64,000 nucleotides of DNA from Takakia lepidozioides (GCA_030704615.1 CM060731.1:20088001-20152000); one strand, 5' to 3'; shown: positions 11,651 to 22,615, numbered from the stretch's first letter. A program made the numbers and translations. The notes: generated by a model from the letters alone, not told the origin.

Positions 11651-12194
11651 TCGGGTTTGCGGGTGGATCAGACTGCGGTGGACAGCCCAACGGCAAAGCA
11701 GGTGTCTAGCGTCCAAACATCCAGATGTCACGCTCGGCAGTGCATGCATGCCACGCAGGGTGTTTCTTCGTCGAGAACATTACGGGGGGATGGCGCTGGC
11801 ACTGGCGCTGACATCCATCATTCCAGTGCTTTCCTCTAACGCGGTAGTCATTGTCGGTTACTAGCACGGGGAGGATTGTGGTCTCGTCATGGATGGCTGA
11901 AGGAGGCTTGGATGAAGTGTGGGCTGAGAAGGGCAGATTTTCCAGCACAAGAGTACTATTGAGCCACTATGTATTGATAGTTAGTTTGGGTAGATGGTCA
12001 ACTGGTAGCAGCGGCAGCACAGTTGATTAAATCAGGCACCTCCACCATGACCATCGCTTCTCAAAGAGGACCAAGAGAGGGAGTCCACAAGATCTCCTCG
12101 GGCACTTCTAGGACACAATGTGAGGCTGGACAACTGGAAGAGCATCTTAGCTAGGTAAACTACCTCAACACCTGTATTTCCAACTCAATTTCAT
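11651..12194. other. Intergenic; no gene recognised
   Basis: Short frames only. The proximal part probably contains LEA promoter sequence. Confidence 0.45.
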
Positions 12195-12280
12195 TGGAAA
12201 GACATTTTTCCCCATGGCTAGGATCTTCCCCATTGAATGGAAAGACATTTTTCCCCATGGCTGGGATCTTCCCCATTGAA
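12195..12280. repeat. 43-bp tandem duplication
   Basis: Two adjacent 43-base units starting at 12195 and 12238 differ by one base (ggctagg versus ggctggg). Each runs from tggaaagacatt to cttccccattgaa. Confidence 0.9.
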
Positions 12281-12472
12281 AAGGAAGAGGGAGAAGTCAA
12301 TTGGAGACACTGGCGCGCACTAGGGGCTCTAAGCTCAAAACTCAGCTGAAATTATGAGTAGCTATAGTTTAGGCCCCTTCTCCATAGCCACAAGTTTATT
12401 GGTCCTACCTGAGTCCTACCTCTTCCTCCAAAGTCTCCCTGTTCCTTCCTGTTTTCTTTGTCTTGTGTCCTG

Positions 12473-12540
12473 CAAAGGATAGAGCCATTGTGGAGACATC
12501 TTGCCTAGGCAGAAAACGGAGAACTAGGCTTATCCATTAA
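12473..12540 (+). repeat. Dispersed ~60-bp repeat, copy 1
   Basis: The block aaaggatagagccattgtgg followed by agacatcttgcctaggc and gagaactaggcttatc reappears in inverted orientation at 28352-28412, with a few substitutions and one small indel. The second copy directly abuts a reverse-transcriptase fragment, so this is probably part of a retroelement. Confidence 0.75.
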
Positions 12541-12767
12541 GCCTAGTCTATGGAGGGTTGATGGGCATGATTCATCAAGCTGTGGAAAAAGTATAAAACA
12601 ACAACCCCAAAATCACAGAAGGACATAGCCTTTCAGACCCTTGTGTTTACGGGGTGGTTATCCCCTATGTTAGCCTCACGGCCTCAAGAGGTTCTTCCAC
12701 TCCCCTTATTAATGCAATTGGTTCCACCCCATTTGATTTCTTTTAAGGAAAAATCACATCGATAGGG

Positions 12768-12964
12768 CAATCGAGTCTTGTGGCCCTATATGATGACACG
12801 TGTATAGTCGTGTGTACGGCTACGTTTACGACTATCATGCACTTACGACTACATGGGATATGCATCTTGGTTTTGGCAACTATGTAGTAACGTAGTCATT
12901 TATCGGAGATATGACTGCCATACAGTCGTAAGTGCTAGTAGTAAAATCGTGATTTTCTTGTAGT
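12768..12964 (-). mobile_element. CACTA-type transposon terminus (remnant)
   Basis: Read on the minus strand from 12964, the sequence begins CACTACAAGAAAATCACG, the typical terminal motif of plant CACTA (EnSpm) elements. It is followed by sub-terminal repeats in both orientations around the core cttacgact/agtcgtaag (near 12852 and 12924). The partner terminus was not found, so this is either one end of a decayed element or a deletion derivative. The inner boundary near 12768 is a guess. Confidence 0.5.
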
Positions 12965-13565
12965 GAGCTACCATAATAGTTTGCTTTTCCTCTTGCAGCC
13001 CCGCAACCGTTGCTTTAGCGAGGGGCGAATAGAAATGAGGGTCCATTAATGTTCATTTCAGAGAGGCCTTCAACAACCATTTTTCAACTTGGAGTGGAAC
13101 TTAGTAGTAGGTAGGTCTAATTGTTCTGCAAGGAATCCAAGACGCGATGAAGAAAACCTGTTTTGTATTGTTTCTCAGATATTCATCAAGGATGTTTCTT
13201 AATGTAGATCCCAGCTAGAACAAATTTCAGACTAACTTTGGTAGTAGGAGTTAGGGTTGAACGAACATGGAAAGGTAGAGCGTATACTTCGGATGTCGTT
13301 GTTACTAGAATAACATTTTGTAATCTGAAGTTGTGCGCCTCAATACACACAGTTCTCACAATTTTTAAATGTCTGCTTGGAAGTTGGTATTGATAATTGA
13401 ATCTAAAAATCTGTCGCCTTCAAGTTGAAAACTCTTCAGCTTCACTCTTAGCACTCTCATACATTATATATTATTGATATAATTATACTGTTACCTATAA
13501 TCTAAATTTGGTATTCCAAAAAGAAAAAGTTTCCCTTCATAGTACAATTGCAAGAGAATCAAATC
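12965..13565. other. Intergenic, AT-rich
   Basis: No coding potential or recognisable repeat was seen apart from AT-rich sequence near 13465-13500. Confidence 0.45.
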
Positions 13566-13731
13566 AAGACTCACGACAACCAGCATGTAGCCCAGTGGTA
13601 ATGGGCACATACACGTTGGATGTGGTTGTGGGTTCAAACCACCGTCTGGTGTGTCATGAAGGTGTCCACCTTCCTGTTATAAGAGGTAAAAAAAAAGAAA
13701 AAAAAAGAAAAAAAAAAGAAAAAAGACTCAC
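13566..13731 (+). mobile_element. tRNA-derived SINE with target-site duplications
   Basis: The body (13575 to about 13722) carries a Pol III A box, tagcccagtgg (13588-13598), and a B box, ggttcaaacc (13631-13640). The spacing is like that of a tRNA. It ends in a long A-rich tail with single G interruptions (13687-13724). A perfect 9-base duplication, aagactcac, flanks it at 13566-13574 and 13723-13731, as expected for L1-machinery retroposition. At about 150 bases it is a short SINE. The clean duplication and intact boxes suggest a fairly young insertion. Confidence 0.85.
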
Positions 13732-14147
13732 TTGGGTAGATAGAATATCCATCCATATATAGATGAAATATGTAAATAAAAAAATAAACCAAAGGCGCTG
13801 GACTTTGTGTGAACGAGGGTACCTAGTTGTATGCGGCCCCACATGCCTATTGCATGCAAGGCCCACATGCAGTCCATGTGCTAGCTAAGTTTGGCGAAGG
13901 TTGTAGAATAGAGAATATAGGAGCAAAAAATCTAGAATGGAGGGAGCGCGTGAGCAGGCATGTGGGTAGTGCTTCGATAGTTGGGGGCAGGGAGTTCGGA
14001 AAGTTCATCGTTGGTAGTGGAAAAGTGGGCCATTGCAAGGAGGAGGAAAGGAGGCTTGGAAGTGGGCTAGAGGCTTGGCAATAGTTCAGATAGAGGCATA
14101 GGCATGCATAATGCGGCACACACATACACAACATGTGCAGCAAGGGT

Positions 14148-14746
14148 GGGCCTTGGGTGTACTTTGAAGCTGGATAGTTTTTCATATTTTTTCAAGTGTT
14201 GTATGCAAACATAAGGGTTGGATATACTTCGATACAGGAAGTCTCATGACTTATTTGACAACTTATACTTTTATTATGTCAAATTATTTTTGAATATTAT
14301 GCTTGAAATTAGTTTTGCGACACACTTCTCTATGTTTCAATCTGAAGTTGTATGCCTATGGAACGTTTTTCCGAAGATTGTGAAGTAAATATGTACACAT
14401 TAATCTGGCAAGTGGCACCTTTGTATGGAAAGTATTTTGTTGGATGAAGCCCTAAAATTGCACCGGTACCAAACAATGACGTATCTGTTGACCATATGCA
14501 CCAACTTGACTGGATGAACTACATTTTATTTACACATCTCATAGCCTATACTACATATTCACTCAATAGGCTTAGGGGGCAGTAGCCGTAAGACGAAGTG
14601 GCTCTTAGTTACGCCCGAGTCTTCTCTCTCTCTCTTTTCAGTAGACATCATGTATAGAAGTATATCCAAAGGCTTATGTTTGCATACAACACCTGAAAAA
14701 TATGAAAGCTATCCACCTTTAAAGTACACCCAAGGCCCACCCCTAG
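14148..14746. mobile_element. MITE-like insertion with ~90-bp inverted ends
   Basis: The left end (14148-14237: gggtgggccttgggtgtact, then gtatgcaaacataag and ggatatac) is the inverted complement of the right end (14655-14746). The block is absent from the right arm at the matching point near 21725, so it is a later insertion. It has no coding capacity. Its interior (about 14405-14470) resembles sequence just outside the right arm (22085-22150), which suggests a second, partial family member there. No clear target-site duplication was seen. Confidence 0.65.
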
Positions 14747-14784
14747 GGAATTCCAAAAAGGCCTTGATGTGAAATGCAGCGCAA

Positions 14785-14896
14785 TTCACTTGATCAGATG
14801 CCAATTCAATTGAATTGCGATGCCAATTCAACTGAACTAACCCTAATTTGCAATTCAATTGAATCGCCAGTTGGCAATTCAATTGAATTGTAATCT
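14785..14896. repeat. Cluster of caattcaattgaattg palindromes
   Basis: Several perfect or near-perfect copies of this 16-base palindrome lie in the left arm, mirrored by a similar cluster at 21550-21690 in the right arm. Repeated sub-terminal palindromes can act as transposase-binding sites, but nothing here proves that. Confidence 0.6.
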
Positions 14897-15121
14897 ATAA
14901 TTTTTAACGCAGTTTTGTATATAATATATATAATATATTATCATGTATATGTATATGTATATGTATCGTATACACATATACATACGAGAGTATAAGCTGA
15001 ATATACATGCTGGCCCGTCTATTCCTGCTGCCCGTCCATCCTTTGCTTGTGGTAAGGCCTAAGTCACGACATGAGTCGCGTAGCCTAAAGGAGAGATATA
15101 TACTACACATATATACTAGTA

Positions 15122-15370
15122 GAGGTATCGTCATTAGGTTGTAGCCCTGTTTGATATATCTACAGAGGTATAGTATTTCATTTTACAAGAAAAGTTGGCC
15201 AAATTAATTTATATTTATGCGGAGGTATCGTCATGAGACACTAGCCCTGTTTAGTATACCACCAGAGGTATAGCGCCTGACTTACAAAGAAACCTGGTCA
15301 AATCAGCCTATATGCAGGTTGAGGTATCGTTATGAGGTAGTTGCCCTGTTTAGTATACCTATAGAGGGAT
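15122..15370. repeat. ~100-bp tandem repeat, 2.5 units
   Basis: Units start with gaggtatcgt at 15122, 15222 and 15321 (periods 100 and 99). Each carries tagccctgttt or a variant, then tagtatacc-like and agaggtatag-like blocks. It lies just inside the left arm of the mobile unit. Looser gatac...ggtatcatg echoes occur at 18278-18300 and 18355-18375. Confidence 0.8.
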
Positions 15371-15773
15371 TGGCAACGTACGCATTCTTATCTCTGTTTT
15401 TATCCCAGTCTCGCTTGTTAGATTCTACAGCTGTTCATCGCGTAGCACTTGGCTACATGATTGTCTATTGTTTCTGGTTTACTCAATAAGAAGAGTGAGA
15501 TAGAAATGTCAAGTGAGTTTTTCATGGTACGTGTCATGGTTGGGTGGACAGGAAGAGGCCAAGGAAGAGGCAGCAGCAGAGCTGACACATTTGGTAAGGC
15601 AACCGTGTCCATCCTGAGTATGAAGGATGCTGCACCCTCGGAAATACAAGATGCTTCAAGTAAGTTCAAAGAGCTTTCTTCTCTTTCTGGTGTGCTGGAT
15701 ATGTATGCGGAGCACAACTAATATCACCTTAGGTGCCAAGGGAGAAACAAACAACCAGACCCTATTTCATTTC

Positions 15774-15807
<34 letters not shown>

Positions 15808-16129
15808 TTTCTCCCTGTCCTCTAGGAAGCCTCTTGACATTGGGTGGACTTGAAACGGGAGTACATTAATGTCTGTGTCACTAAATGTCGGCCTTCTGAC
15901 CTCGTGTCCTTGTTTGTTTCGACCTTAAGCGTTTTGCTTCAGGTAAGGTAGTGCATTGGATTTAGTTGGAAAGCTTGGGGCCTTTCCCTCTTTAGAATAT
16001 GCCTACACGGGCCATTCCCTGCAACTCCCTGGAGTGTGATCTCTGAATGGTAACAAGCGGACTCCTACCGCTTGGGGGCAGCCCCTCCGCCCAAATTGGG
16101 CAGTCGTATGCTCTGTCTAGCATACTCGG
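15371..16129. other. Interior of the mobile unit, non-coding
   Basis: A short open frame at about 15500-15721 has no recognised family. A (CT)n microsatellite lies at about 15776-15805. Low-complexity sequence then leads into the LINE fragment. Confidence 0.4.
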
Positions 16130-16132
16130 CAT

Positions 16133-17510
16133 TTGGGCTCGGGTTGGTTCCTGTGCTTAAACTTATGGCCTACGAAAACAATCAAAAATTTAGCTCCTAT
16201 CAACATCAACACTCCTCAGGGTGATCCCTGGGAATTTGTTACTTATGCCAAATCTAGGGCTTCATGTGTAGTTTTTGGGGTGAATCCCAGGATGGACGAT
16301 GTGTCCTTTAAAACTACATGCTCTACCTTAGGCTTGGATTTCATGGTTAATGGTACCATCTCGAGACTTGATAACAGGGGTACGTTGAAGGTTGCAATGA
16401 CCAAAAGTGCTTCTAATAGAGTCCCGCATCAATTCAATCTCAAATAAGTTCGTCCGTGATTTCTTGTTTGACAATTGTGAAATTATCAACAAGGGTTTGA
16501 GGTACGAGCATAGTATCTGGCTAAAACTGAATTTGAAGGGCGGCATGAGCACTCTGCTGGACCTCTTTGCCCGTTGTGTTTACATGCCCACAGAGGGGAC
16601 CCTGTGTGCTGACGCAGACAAGGCCTCACAAGTTTTGAAGCTGGACTGTGCTTCGTTCCTTGCCAAAGGTCAGGTGGTACTATTGGGGGACTTCAATGCC
16701 TGGGTGGGCAAAGGGATCCATCAGGACGATATCATTGGACCTTTTGGTGAGGACGAGCTGAATTCTAATGGCAGACGGTTAATTAACTGTCTAGAAGAGC
16801 TTCAGCTTTTGACCTTGAATAACAGGACAAGAGGTGACCAAGTGCAGTGGACTCGTGGGAAACCCCAAACTGGGGAACGTTCCATTGTGGACTATATCAT
16901 AATGGACAAAATTTTGTTCCCCCAGTGTGCCGATGTGTTGATTGACAGAACTGATATTGGTACCTCTGACCACTTGCTGGTTTGGACTGACATCAAAAGG
17001 TGTTTTCCCACCACCAAGAGATTTGTGAAACGTTCGATTCGGAAGTGGCGCATAGAAAAATTCCACAATGAGGAGGTCAAGGCTGAGTACGTCCAGGCCT
17101 TGCAAGAGGCTCTCCCTCATTTTGTCCAATCGCTCCAAGAACTTCAGTCACGCTCTGTTAACGCAATAAATGAAGTCGAAAGAGCAGTGGACTCTTGGGA
17201 GAGTTTCGTTTCCTCCGTGGCTGACAAGATCATTGGGAGGAAACTAATTGTCTGCGGTAGAGCAGTTAGTTGGTGGACTAATGAGATTAAACTCAAGATA
17301 GCTGAGAGAGGAGCCCTCTATAAACAGTGCTGCAATTTGGAAACCAACAGAGAATTGTGGGCGAGGTACTACCAGCTCCGTAAAGATATCAATCAGCTTG
17401 TTAGGTCTTAGTAAAAATTATACTGGGACAAGTTATACAGTGAAATAAACTCAAACCACTATGGTGGTAATGACAAGAAATTATGCTTGGCCCTTCAACG
17501 TTTGTAGTCA
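16133..17510 (+). mobile_element. LINE fragment with apurinic endonuclease domain
   Basis: A first frame (16133-16447) and a second frame (16407-17411) overlap, so the copy is frame-shifted. The second carries the later part of an APE-type endonuclease: VVLLGDFNAWVGK, ERSIVDYIIMD and GTSDHLLVW (the SDH catalytic signature). A linker follows (YYQLRKDINQ, then a stop at 17409, then YWDKLYSEIN). The N-terminal endonuclease part and all of the reverse transcriptase are missing. The reading direction is opposite to the integrase gene of the host element. It probably belongs to the LINE family found elsewhere in the window. Confidence 0.8.
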
Positions 17511-18994
17511 CGCTCTGTAGAGGTATTGAGCACAAGGGGAAGCAATATAACTTGGCATAGGGGCTGATATGGACTTGACATTGATCTTCCATGTGCACAC
17601 CTCTCTCCATGTGCTGCTCATCCACCACTCTACCCACTGCCTGCGTATCGCTGGTTTGACTAAGTGACTGGTCACTAGATCACTAGTCACACCTTCATAG
17701 GAGTGGGCATGTGGCTTGCAAGTGTTGGGCTGCCAATAACAAACCCACTACAACGTTGCACTACAACCATAATCTCATCACTATTGCAGAACTCAGCATT
17801 CATGCTCTCGATTCCCACTCCAGCCTTTCAAATTCCTCAACTTCCATTCAGCATCCCATGAACCCCACATGCAGCCCGAGTGTTATTACAAGCACGTTAT
17901 GTGCTTTGGTAAATACTGTTGTTGGAATGAGGCAAAGCCCTCAAACCTTGGCCAAATGTTTATGCAAACCTCCTTAAACTGCTTGTGAGCTAAATGGGTT
18001 TGATGTGCATGCCAGGGTTAGCTCCATCTCATTTTTTGGATGACCCTTTGGGAGACAGATGGCTTACTCAGAAGTGCTTCAGCTTCCTCTGATTCACTGG
18101 CAAAAGAAATATGGCTAGCTCTGAAAGAAACAGACAATTTCAAACCTCACAATTGATGAATGGCTTCCCCTGCATCATCATGTACTCCCCTGGCACTAGT
18201 ATCTGGCCCCCATGACACAACCCCAGAGAAAACAAAAGACATGTTCATTTCGAGAATTATCTCCAATAATCTTGTTTCGATACCCTTACAAAGGTATCAT
18301 GTTGCAATTGGGCTGTGTGTTTGATAGAGAGTTTAATATATCAACTCTTAGACGTTGATACTCTTATAGTGGTATCATGTTTGGTATATGTACATAGCCA
18401 TATATTGGCACTATAAGGGCTTGGCAGTATGAAATTGGTTAGTGTCTCAAGGTGCAGATGAAACATGCTAACATATTTAGATTGTAGCAACACCCACCAG
18501 TCAAACTCATCCTCAGAAGAGATTGATACACAAAAATTTCTCAGGGTCGTTGGTGCGCAGGCTTTTGTCAAGGGCTTGATATCATCATCGGTCAACTCAA
18601 AGTCAAAGACATCAAGGTTCTACTTCAATCTCTCCATCTTGTCTGACTTAGGATTTTTATTACTGTATGCAAAATTCTTAGATTATGAATAGAGGGTTCT
18701 TGAAAATGAGGCAAGTTGGTCATCATTGTCTCATATGTGGGGCAGACAAAGATTGTTGGAGATAAAAGCGGCCTCATGAGCCTCACGCTGTGCACTTCCC
18801 AATGAAACCCAACAATTTCACAACCCTCCAGAGATCGTACAACCCAGGCCCTGCCCCCAAGTAGTATGGTTTGATGTTTAGGGTGTATGGTTCAATATGG
18901 ACAATGGATATGATGATGACATTTATTTAACAGAAATCCTCAAAGTACGTGACATAAAATAATTATCTTTGAATGTGATTGTCCACTTATTCAG
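17511..18994. other. Interior of the mobile unit, 3' of the integrase gene
   Basis: No conserved coding frame was found. Short frames at 17711-17977 and 18465-18692 lack family features. Near 17668 there is a gtcactag-rich palindromic stretch. Confidence 0.4.
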
Positions 18995-20695
18995 TTAATC
19001 ACAATTACATACAAGAGCTTGTGTAATTAAAAGTTGGAGAGCTTCCCTACTTAACACGGTATTACCAATGAGGTCCAATTGATCAAAATATCTATGTTCA
19101 TGCGTTGCCAAACCACAATACCGAGACATGTAGTAGTGGAGATGAAAACAAGAGATCGAATCCTTCCCAACCTTTCCAATTTCATAAGCTTGTGCACGGA
19201 CACGAACCATGTCAGGAATGAGTTCAGCTCCTTTGGTAGGAAGGTCATGCAAACCACCTGCACATCGCCACCTTTGATTCCCACGAGGCCCCAAGTCTTG
19301 GTTACCAATGTGTCGGGGGTCTTCCCTGAATCGTGGGTCATCAATAAGGTGGCTGGTCCATCTACATGATCAAACACATCACCACATTAGAATAACATTC
19401 CAATGTAAATTGTAGCTTAACAATGAAAGTACAAACAAGAGAAAACCATGAGCTTACCCATGCAAACGTTCATACTCACGAAAGAAACGAGTAGGAACAT
19501 GTGATCGACGATATCGACCGTTTTCATTAATCGTGCGAACTCGATGTCCATTCCAAATCTTCACGTATTCATCAACAGCTTCTTGTAGTATGGGCATATA
19601 TATGTCAATAAAAGATTCTCGTTGCCACGGATCGTCCATATCCAATAATCCATCATTGACCATTGCTTGGAAGCAATTTTTGTAGTAGAACATTACCTTC
19701 TCCCATAGATGCCGCCAAAAGTGTTCAATCCTTAACGTGGTGATTACACCACACAAAGTATTAGGAATATGCACAACATTACACACTCAATGATTAATAA
19801 AGATGAACCAAGAAATATGACAGAAACGTAAAGTTGATATGCAAGATAGAATTGTATAGAACACTAACCTGATTGTGTGTAGAAGACCCAGTCAAGTACG
19901 GATTGGGTGTTTCAGAACGTGTGGCTTCAATGTGTTGTTTAATAAGAGAGTGTTCTACTGCAAAATCAGATCGAATTCGTAAAGGTGCTCCAAACTTGGA
20001 AACTGCATCATGATATCATTTGAAAATGGTTTTTTTTTTCTTGTTTCTTGCAATGTTCGCCCATAAAACAAAATGAGAGGCCCCATCAATGCCAGCATGT
20101 ACTCGAAGACCAAACATAACCAATTTGTCATAAGCTGCACCACGAATTGCACACATGTTTTAGTTTGCCTACAATTTTGTGCGATATGTAATGCAAGAAA
20201 ACGTCTTGCATGTGCATCTTCAAAGAACATTAAGATGCATGAGATAAAATACTTACAGTCAATGTGCCATAGAGCCATAGGCATTGTCACATTATACTGA
20301 GTCCTCCAAATTGCCTGTGCCCTTCTCCTACGCTCATAATGGTAGGGTGAGATGATTTTCAAAGCTTCCCCCACCTTCCTTCGAGGAATCCGCCAATTTG
20401 ACCTCCTTAAGGCAGATTGCACTGTTCTCATTCCCAATTTGTCCCATTCTCTTCAATAGGAAGTAACTCTTGAATCTTTTCACACAAGCGTTGGACACTC
20501 AATTGATGATGAACTTTGAAATGAGACCCTTGGACTTCTGATAGCAATCTTCTCAATGGTCGTACATCATCAAAAGAAAGGGCAGTGGCGATTGATTTCA
20601 TTGTGGCACCCTCATTCAACATTGCTTCCACATAAAGTACTAAATCATCCACTACTTTGTCACCATCCAAATGGTTGTTTTCCATGCTCACATGA
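18995..20695 (-). pseudogene. DDE integrase/transposase of an IS3-like (possibly IS3EU) DNA transposon
   Basis: Exons are on the minus strand. Exon a (20695-20257) has a helical segment VVDDLVLYVEAMLNEGATM and then MRTVQSALRRSNWRIPRRKV, ending ALWHID at a phase-1 donor. Exon b (20134-19867) has the stretch from YDKLVMFGLRVHAGIDG to RIRSDFAVE and STHNQ. Exon c (from about 19735 to 19458) has RIEHFWRHLW and IWNGHRVRTINE. Exon d (19361-18995) has a C-terminal extension ending LVCNCD-stop. The D (HID), D (RSD) and E (RIE) positions form a complete DDE set, in the pattern of the integrase-core family widespread in animals. Two lesions are present: an apparent 1-base frameshift at about 20430-20440, and an in-frame TGA at 20016-20018. 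The exon b/c junction is unresolved. The start at 20695 is tentative. Confidence 0.75.
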
Positions 20696-20756
20696 TCTGT
20701 CTTATCTCTGCTTAATAGCCCCAGTGCCAATGCCTTCGACCTTGCCCTTGTTGTAA

Positions 20757-21336
20757 TTGTTTGCTGTTAATTCTGTAGTCACTGCATCCACTCACACACT
20801 CCCCATAGGACTTACGTCACTAAAGTTCACATAGGCTATCAAGTAGATGAACCAAATGTACTTTGAAACAACAACTACTCTATCCTAAAATGTATTAGTA
20901 AACCACAATACACAGTGTGGGCAGGTTGAAGACAAACCATGTGATCAAGCTCTTTCTTTCAGTGTGTGTATTGAGGAGCGTTTGGTAACCCACTCTACTA
21001 CCCCTAAAGTTCTCTCCTCAAAACTCATGAGTCACCTACACGTACACAAGAACTACAGCTTTAGCTAAAATGATATCTTTATCAATGATTGGGGGAACTC
21101 ATGCCAATATGGGAATGTGCTTACTCATGGGCAGATCTTGTCATTTGGTGATCCAAGAAGGCTTCCATCATACATAGCGCCACCACCGCTCAACCCTAAA
21201 CTTGTTGTTGCATTCTTCTCTCGTTACTTCTCGTCCTCCAACTGATTTGATCCTTTCACTTTTAGGGCACTTCTGCCCTAAAAACCCTTCATCACTTCAT
21301 TTCTCTCTCCCTTTCCCTCGCTCTCGCTCTCTCTCT
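20757..21336. other. Upstream region of the integrase gene within the mobile unit
   Basis: No coding frame was recognised. CT-rich sequence at 21298-21340 leads into the right arm. This is where a promoter for the minus-strand integrase gene would lie. Confidence 0.4.
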
Positions 21337-22030
21337 AGTATATATCTCTCCTTTAGGCTACGCGACTCATGTCGTGACTTAGGCCTTACCACAAGCAAAG
21401 GATGGACGGGCAGCAGGAATAGACGGGCCAACATGTATATTCAGCTTATACTCTCGTATGTATATGTGTATATGATATATATATATATACATATACATGA
21501 TAATATATTATATATATTATATACAAAACTGCGTTAAAAATTATAGATTACAATTCAATTGAATTGCAGTCAGCAATTCAATTGAATCGCTCGCCAGTTG
21601 GCAATTCAATTGAATTGCAAATTAGGGTTAGTTCAATTGAATTGGCATCGCAATTCAATCAAATTGGCATCTGATTCAAGTGAATTGCGCTGCATTTCAC
21701 ATCAAGGCCTTTTTGGAATTCCCTACCTGCTGTGCATGTTGTATACGTGTGTGCCTATCCTGTATGCCTCTAGCCCGCTTCCAAGCCTCCGACCTCCTCC
21801 TTGCAATGGCCCCACTGTCCCAATACCAATGATGAATACCAATGATGAACTGTTCAAACTCCCTACCCCAACTATCAAAGCACTACCACTGCCTGCTCCT
21901 ACAGTTCCTCCATTCTAAATTTTTTGCTCCCTCCATTCTAGAACCTTCGCCAAACTTGGTGGCGCATGGATTGCATGTGGGCCTCGCATGCAATAGCTAT
22001 TTGGGGCCACATGCAACATCATCCATACAA
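21337..22030 (-). repeat. Right inverted arm of the 8.2-kb mobile unit
   Basis: This is the reverse complement of the left arm, with the same order of landmarks (see the entry at 13830) but without the MITE-like insertion. It therefore shows the older arrangement. It contains an AT microsatellite at 21465-21525 and five or more caattcaattgaattg-type palindromes at 21550-21690. The arm is about 690 bases, long for a cut-and-paste element. Confidence 0.75.
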
Positions 22031-22169
22031 GTCCTAGGACGTCGTAGCGCATGTGGTGCATTTTAGTTTTTCAATGATTGGATTACATATTGGTGCTAAT
22101 TTAGGGTTTCATCCAGCACGAGACTTTATATACAAAGGTGCCACCAGGGTTAGTGTATAGAATTGGGGA

Positions 22170-22615
22170 TCCCTTTGCAGCCAATTACTAGTGCTACAGG
22201 GTGTTAGATCATGACTTCATCCCCTCCACTTGGGAGTCCACAACCTGAAGTTGAGGATGGGGAGGTCCATTGGAGACATCAGTGGGTTTGCCCCTGCTTA
22301 GCAAGCCACACTTAGACTTGGCAGCGGTCTGATGTTAGTTGTGGCTTGGTTCCCTTTTGTTACTTTCTCTGGCGGCTTTCGGCCTCTGCCCTTTCTGGGT
22401 TTCTTAGTTCTGATCCTCTGGGTCTTCCCTTCGGTCTTGTCATGGGTGGTATCCCCTTAGTTCGCCTGTATGGCCCTTGCAGGGTTATTTTTTCCCAGCT
22501 TTCTTCTCCTAATTAGCATTAATCGGATTGTTGTATACCGGCCCCGGCCGTTATTTGGGTTTTCCCCCTTTCAATATGATGTACAAGGCCGGCCTCTTGT
22601 CTTCAAAAAAAAATA
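22170..22615 (+). mobile_element. Retroposon-like 3' end with A-rich tail
   Basis: This is a GC-balanced stretch unlike its AT-rich surroundings, with short remnants of an open frame (GEVHWRHQWVCPC). A T/C-rich 3' UTR-like section follows and ends at aaaaaaaaataaaaa (22605-22619). The pattern resembles the 3' end of a plant non-LTR retrotransposon. No target-site duplication was found. Confidence 0.4.

Larger units (their letters stand above)
13830..15107 (+). repeat. Left inverted arm of the 8.2-kb mobile unit
   Basis: Segments 13830-14148 and 14745-15107 match, in reverse complement and in the same order, the right arm at 21337-22030. Shared landmarks include a tggcgaaggtt segment, aggcttggaag, gggaattccaaaaaggcc, a set of caattcaattgaattg palindromes, an AT microsatellite, and cgacatgagtcgcgtagcct at the inner end. 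Identity looks like 80-90% by eye. A ~600-base insertion splits this arm. I did not find a target-site duplication at the outer edges, so the exact termini are uncertain. Confidence 0.75.

Noticed and set aside
14940-15000. AT-rich palindromic stretch as a possible replication origin or matrix site
   Set aside because: It is a simple ATGTAT microsatellite shared with the opposite arm; nothing supports an origin.
17660-17695. Repeated gtcactag palindromes as a CRISPR-like or attachment site
   Set aside because: There are only two or three short units without regular spacers, and the genome is eukaryotic; a chance palindrome is more likely.
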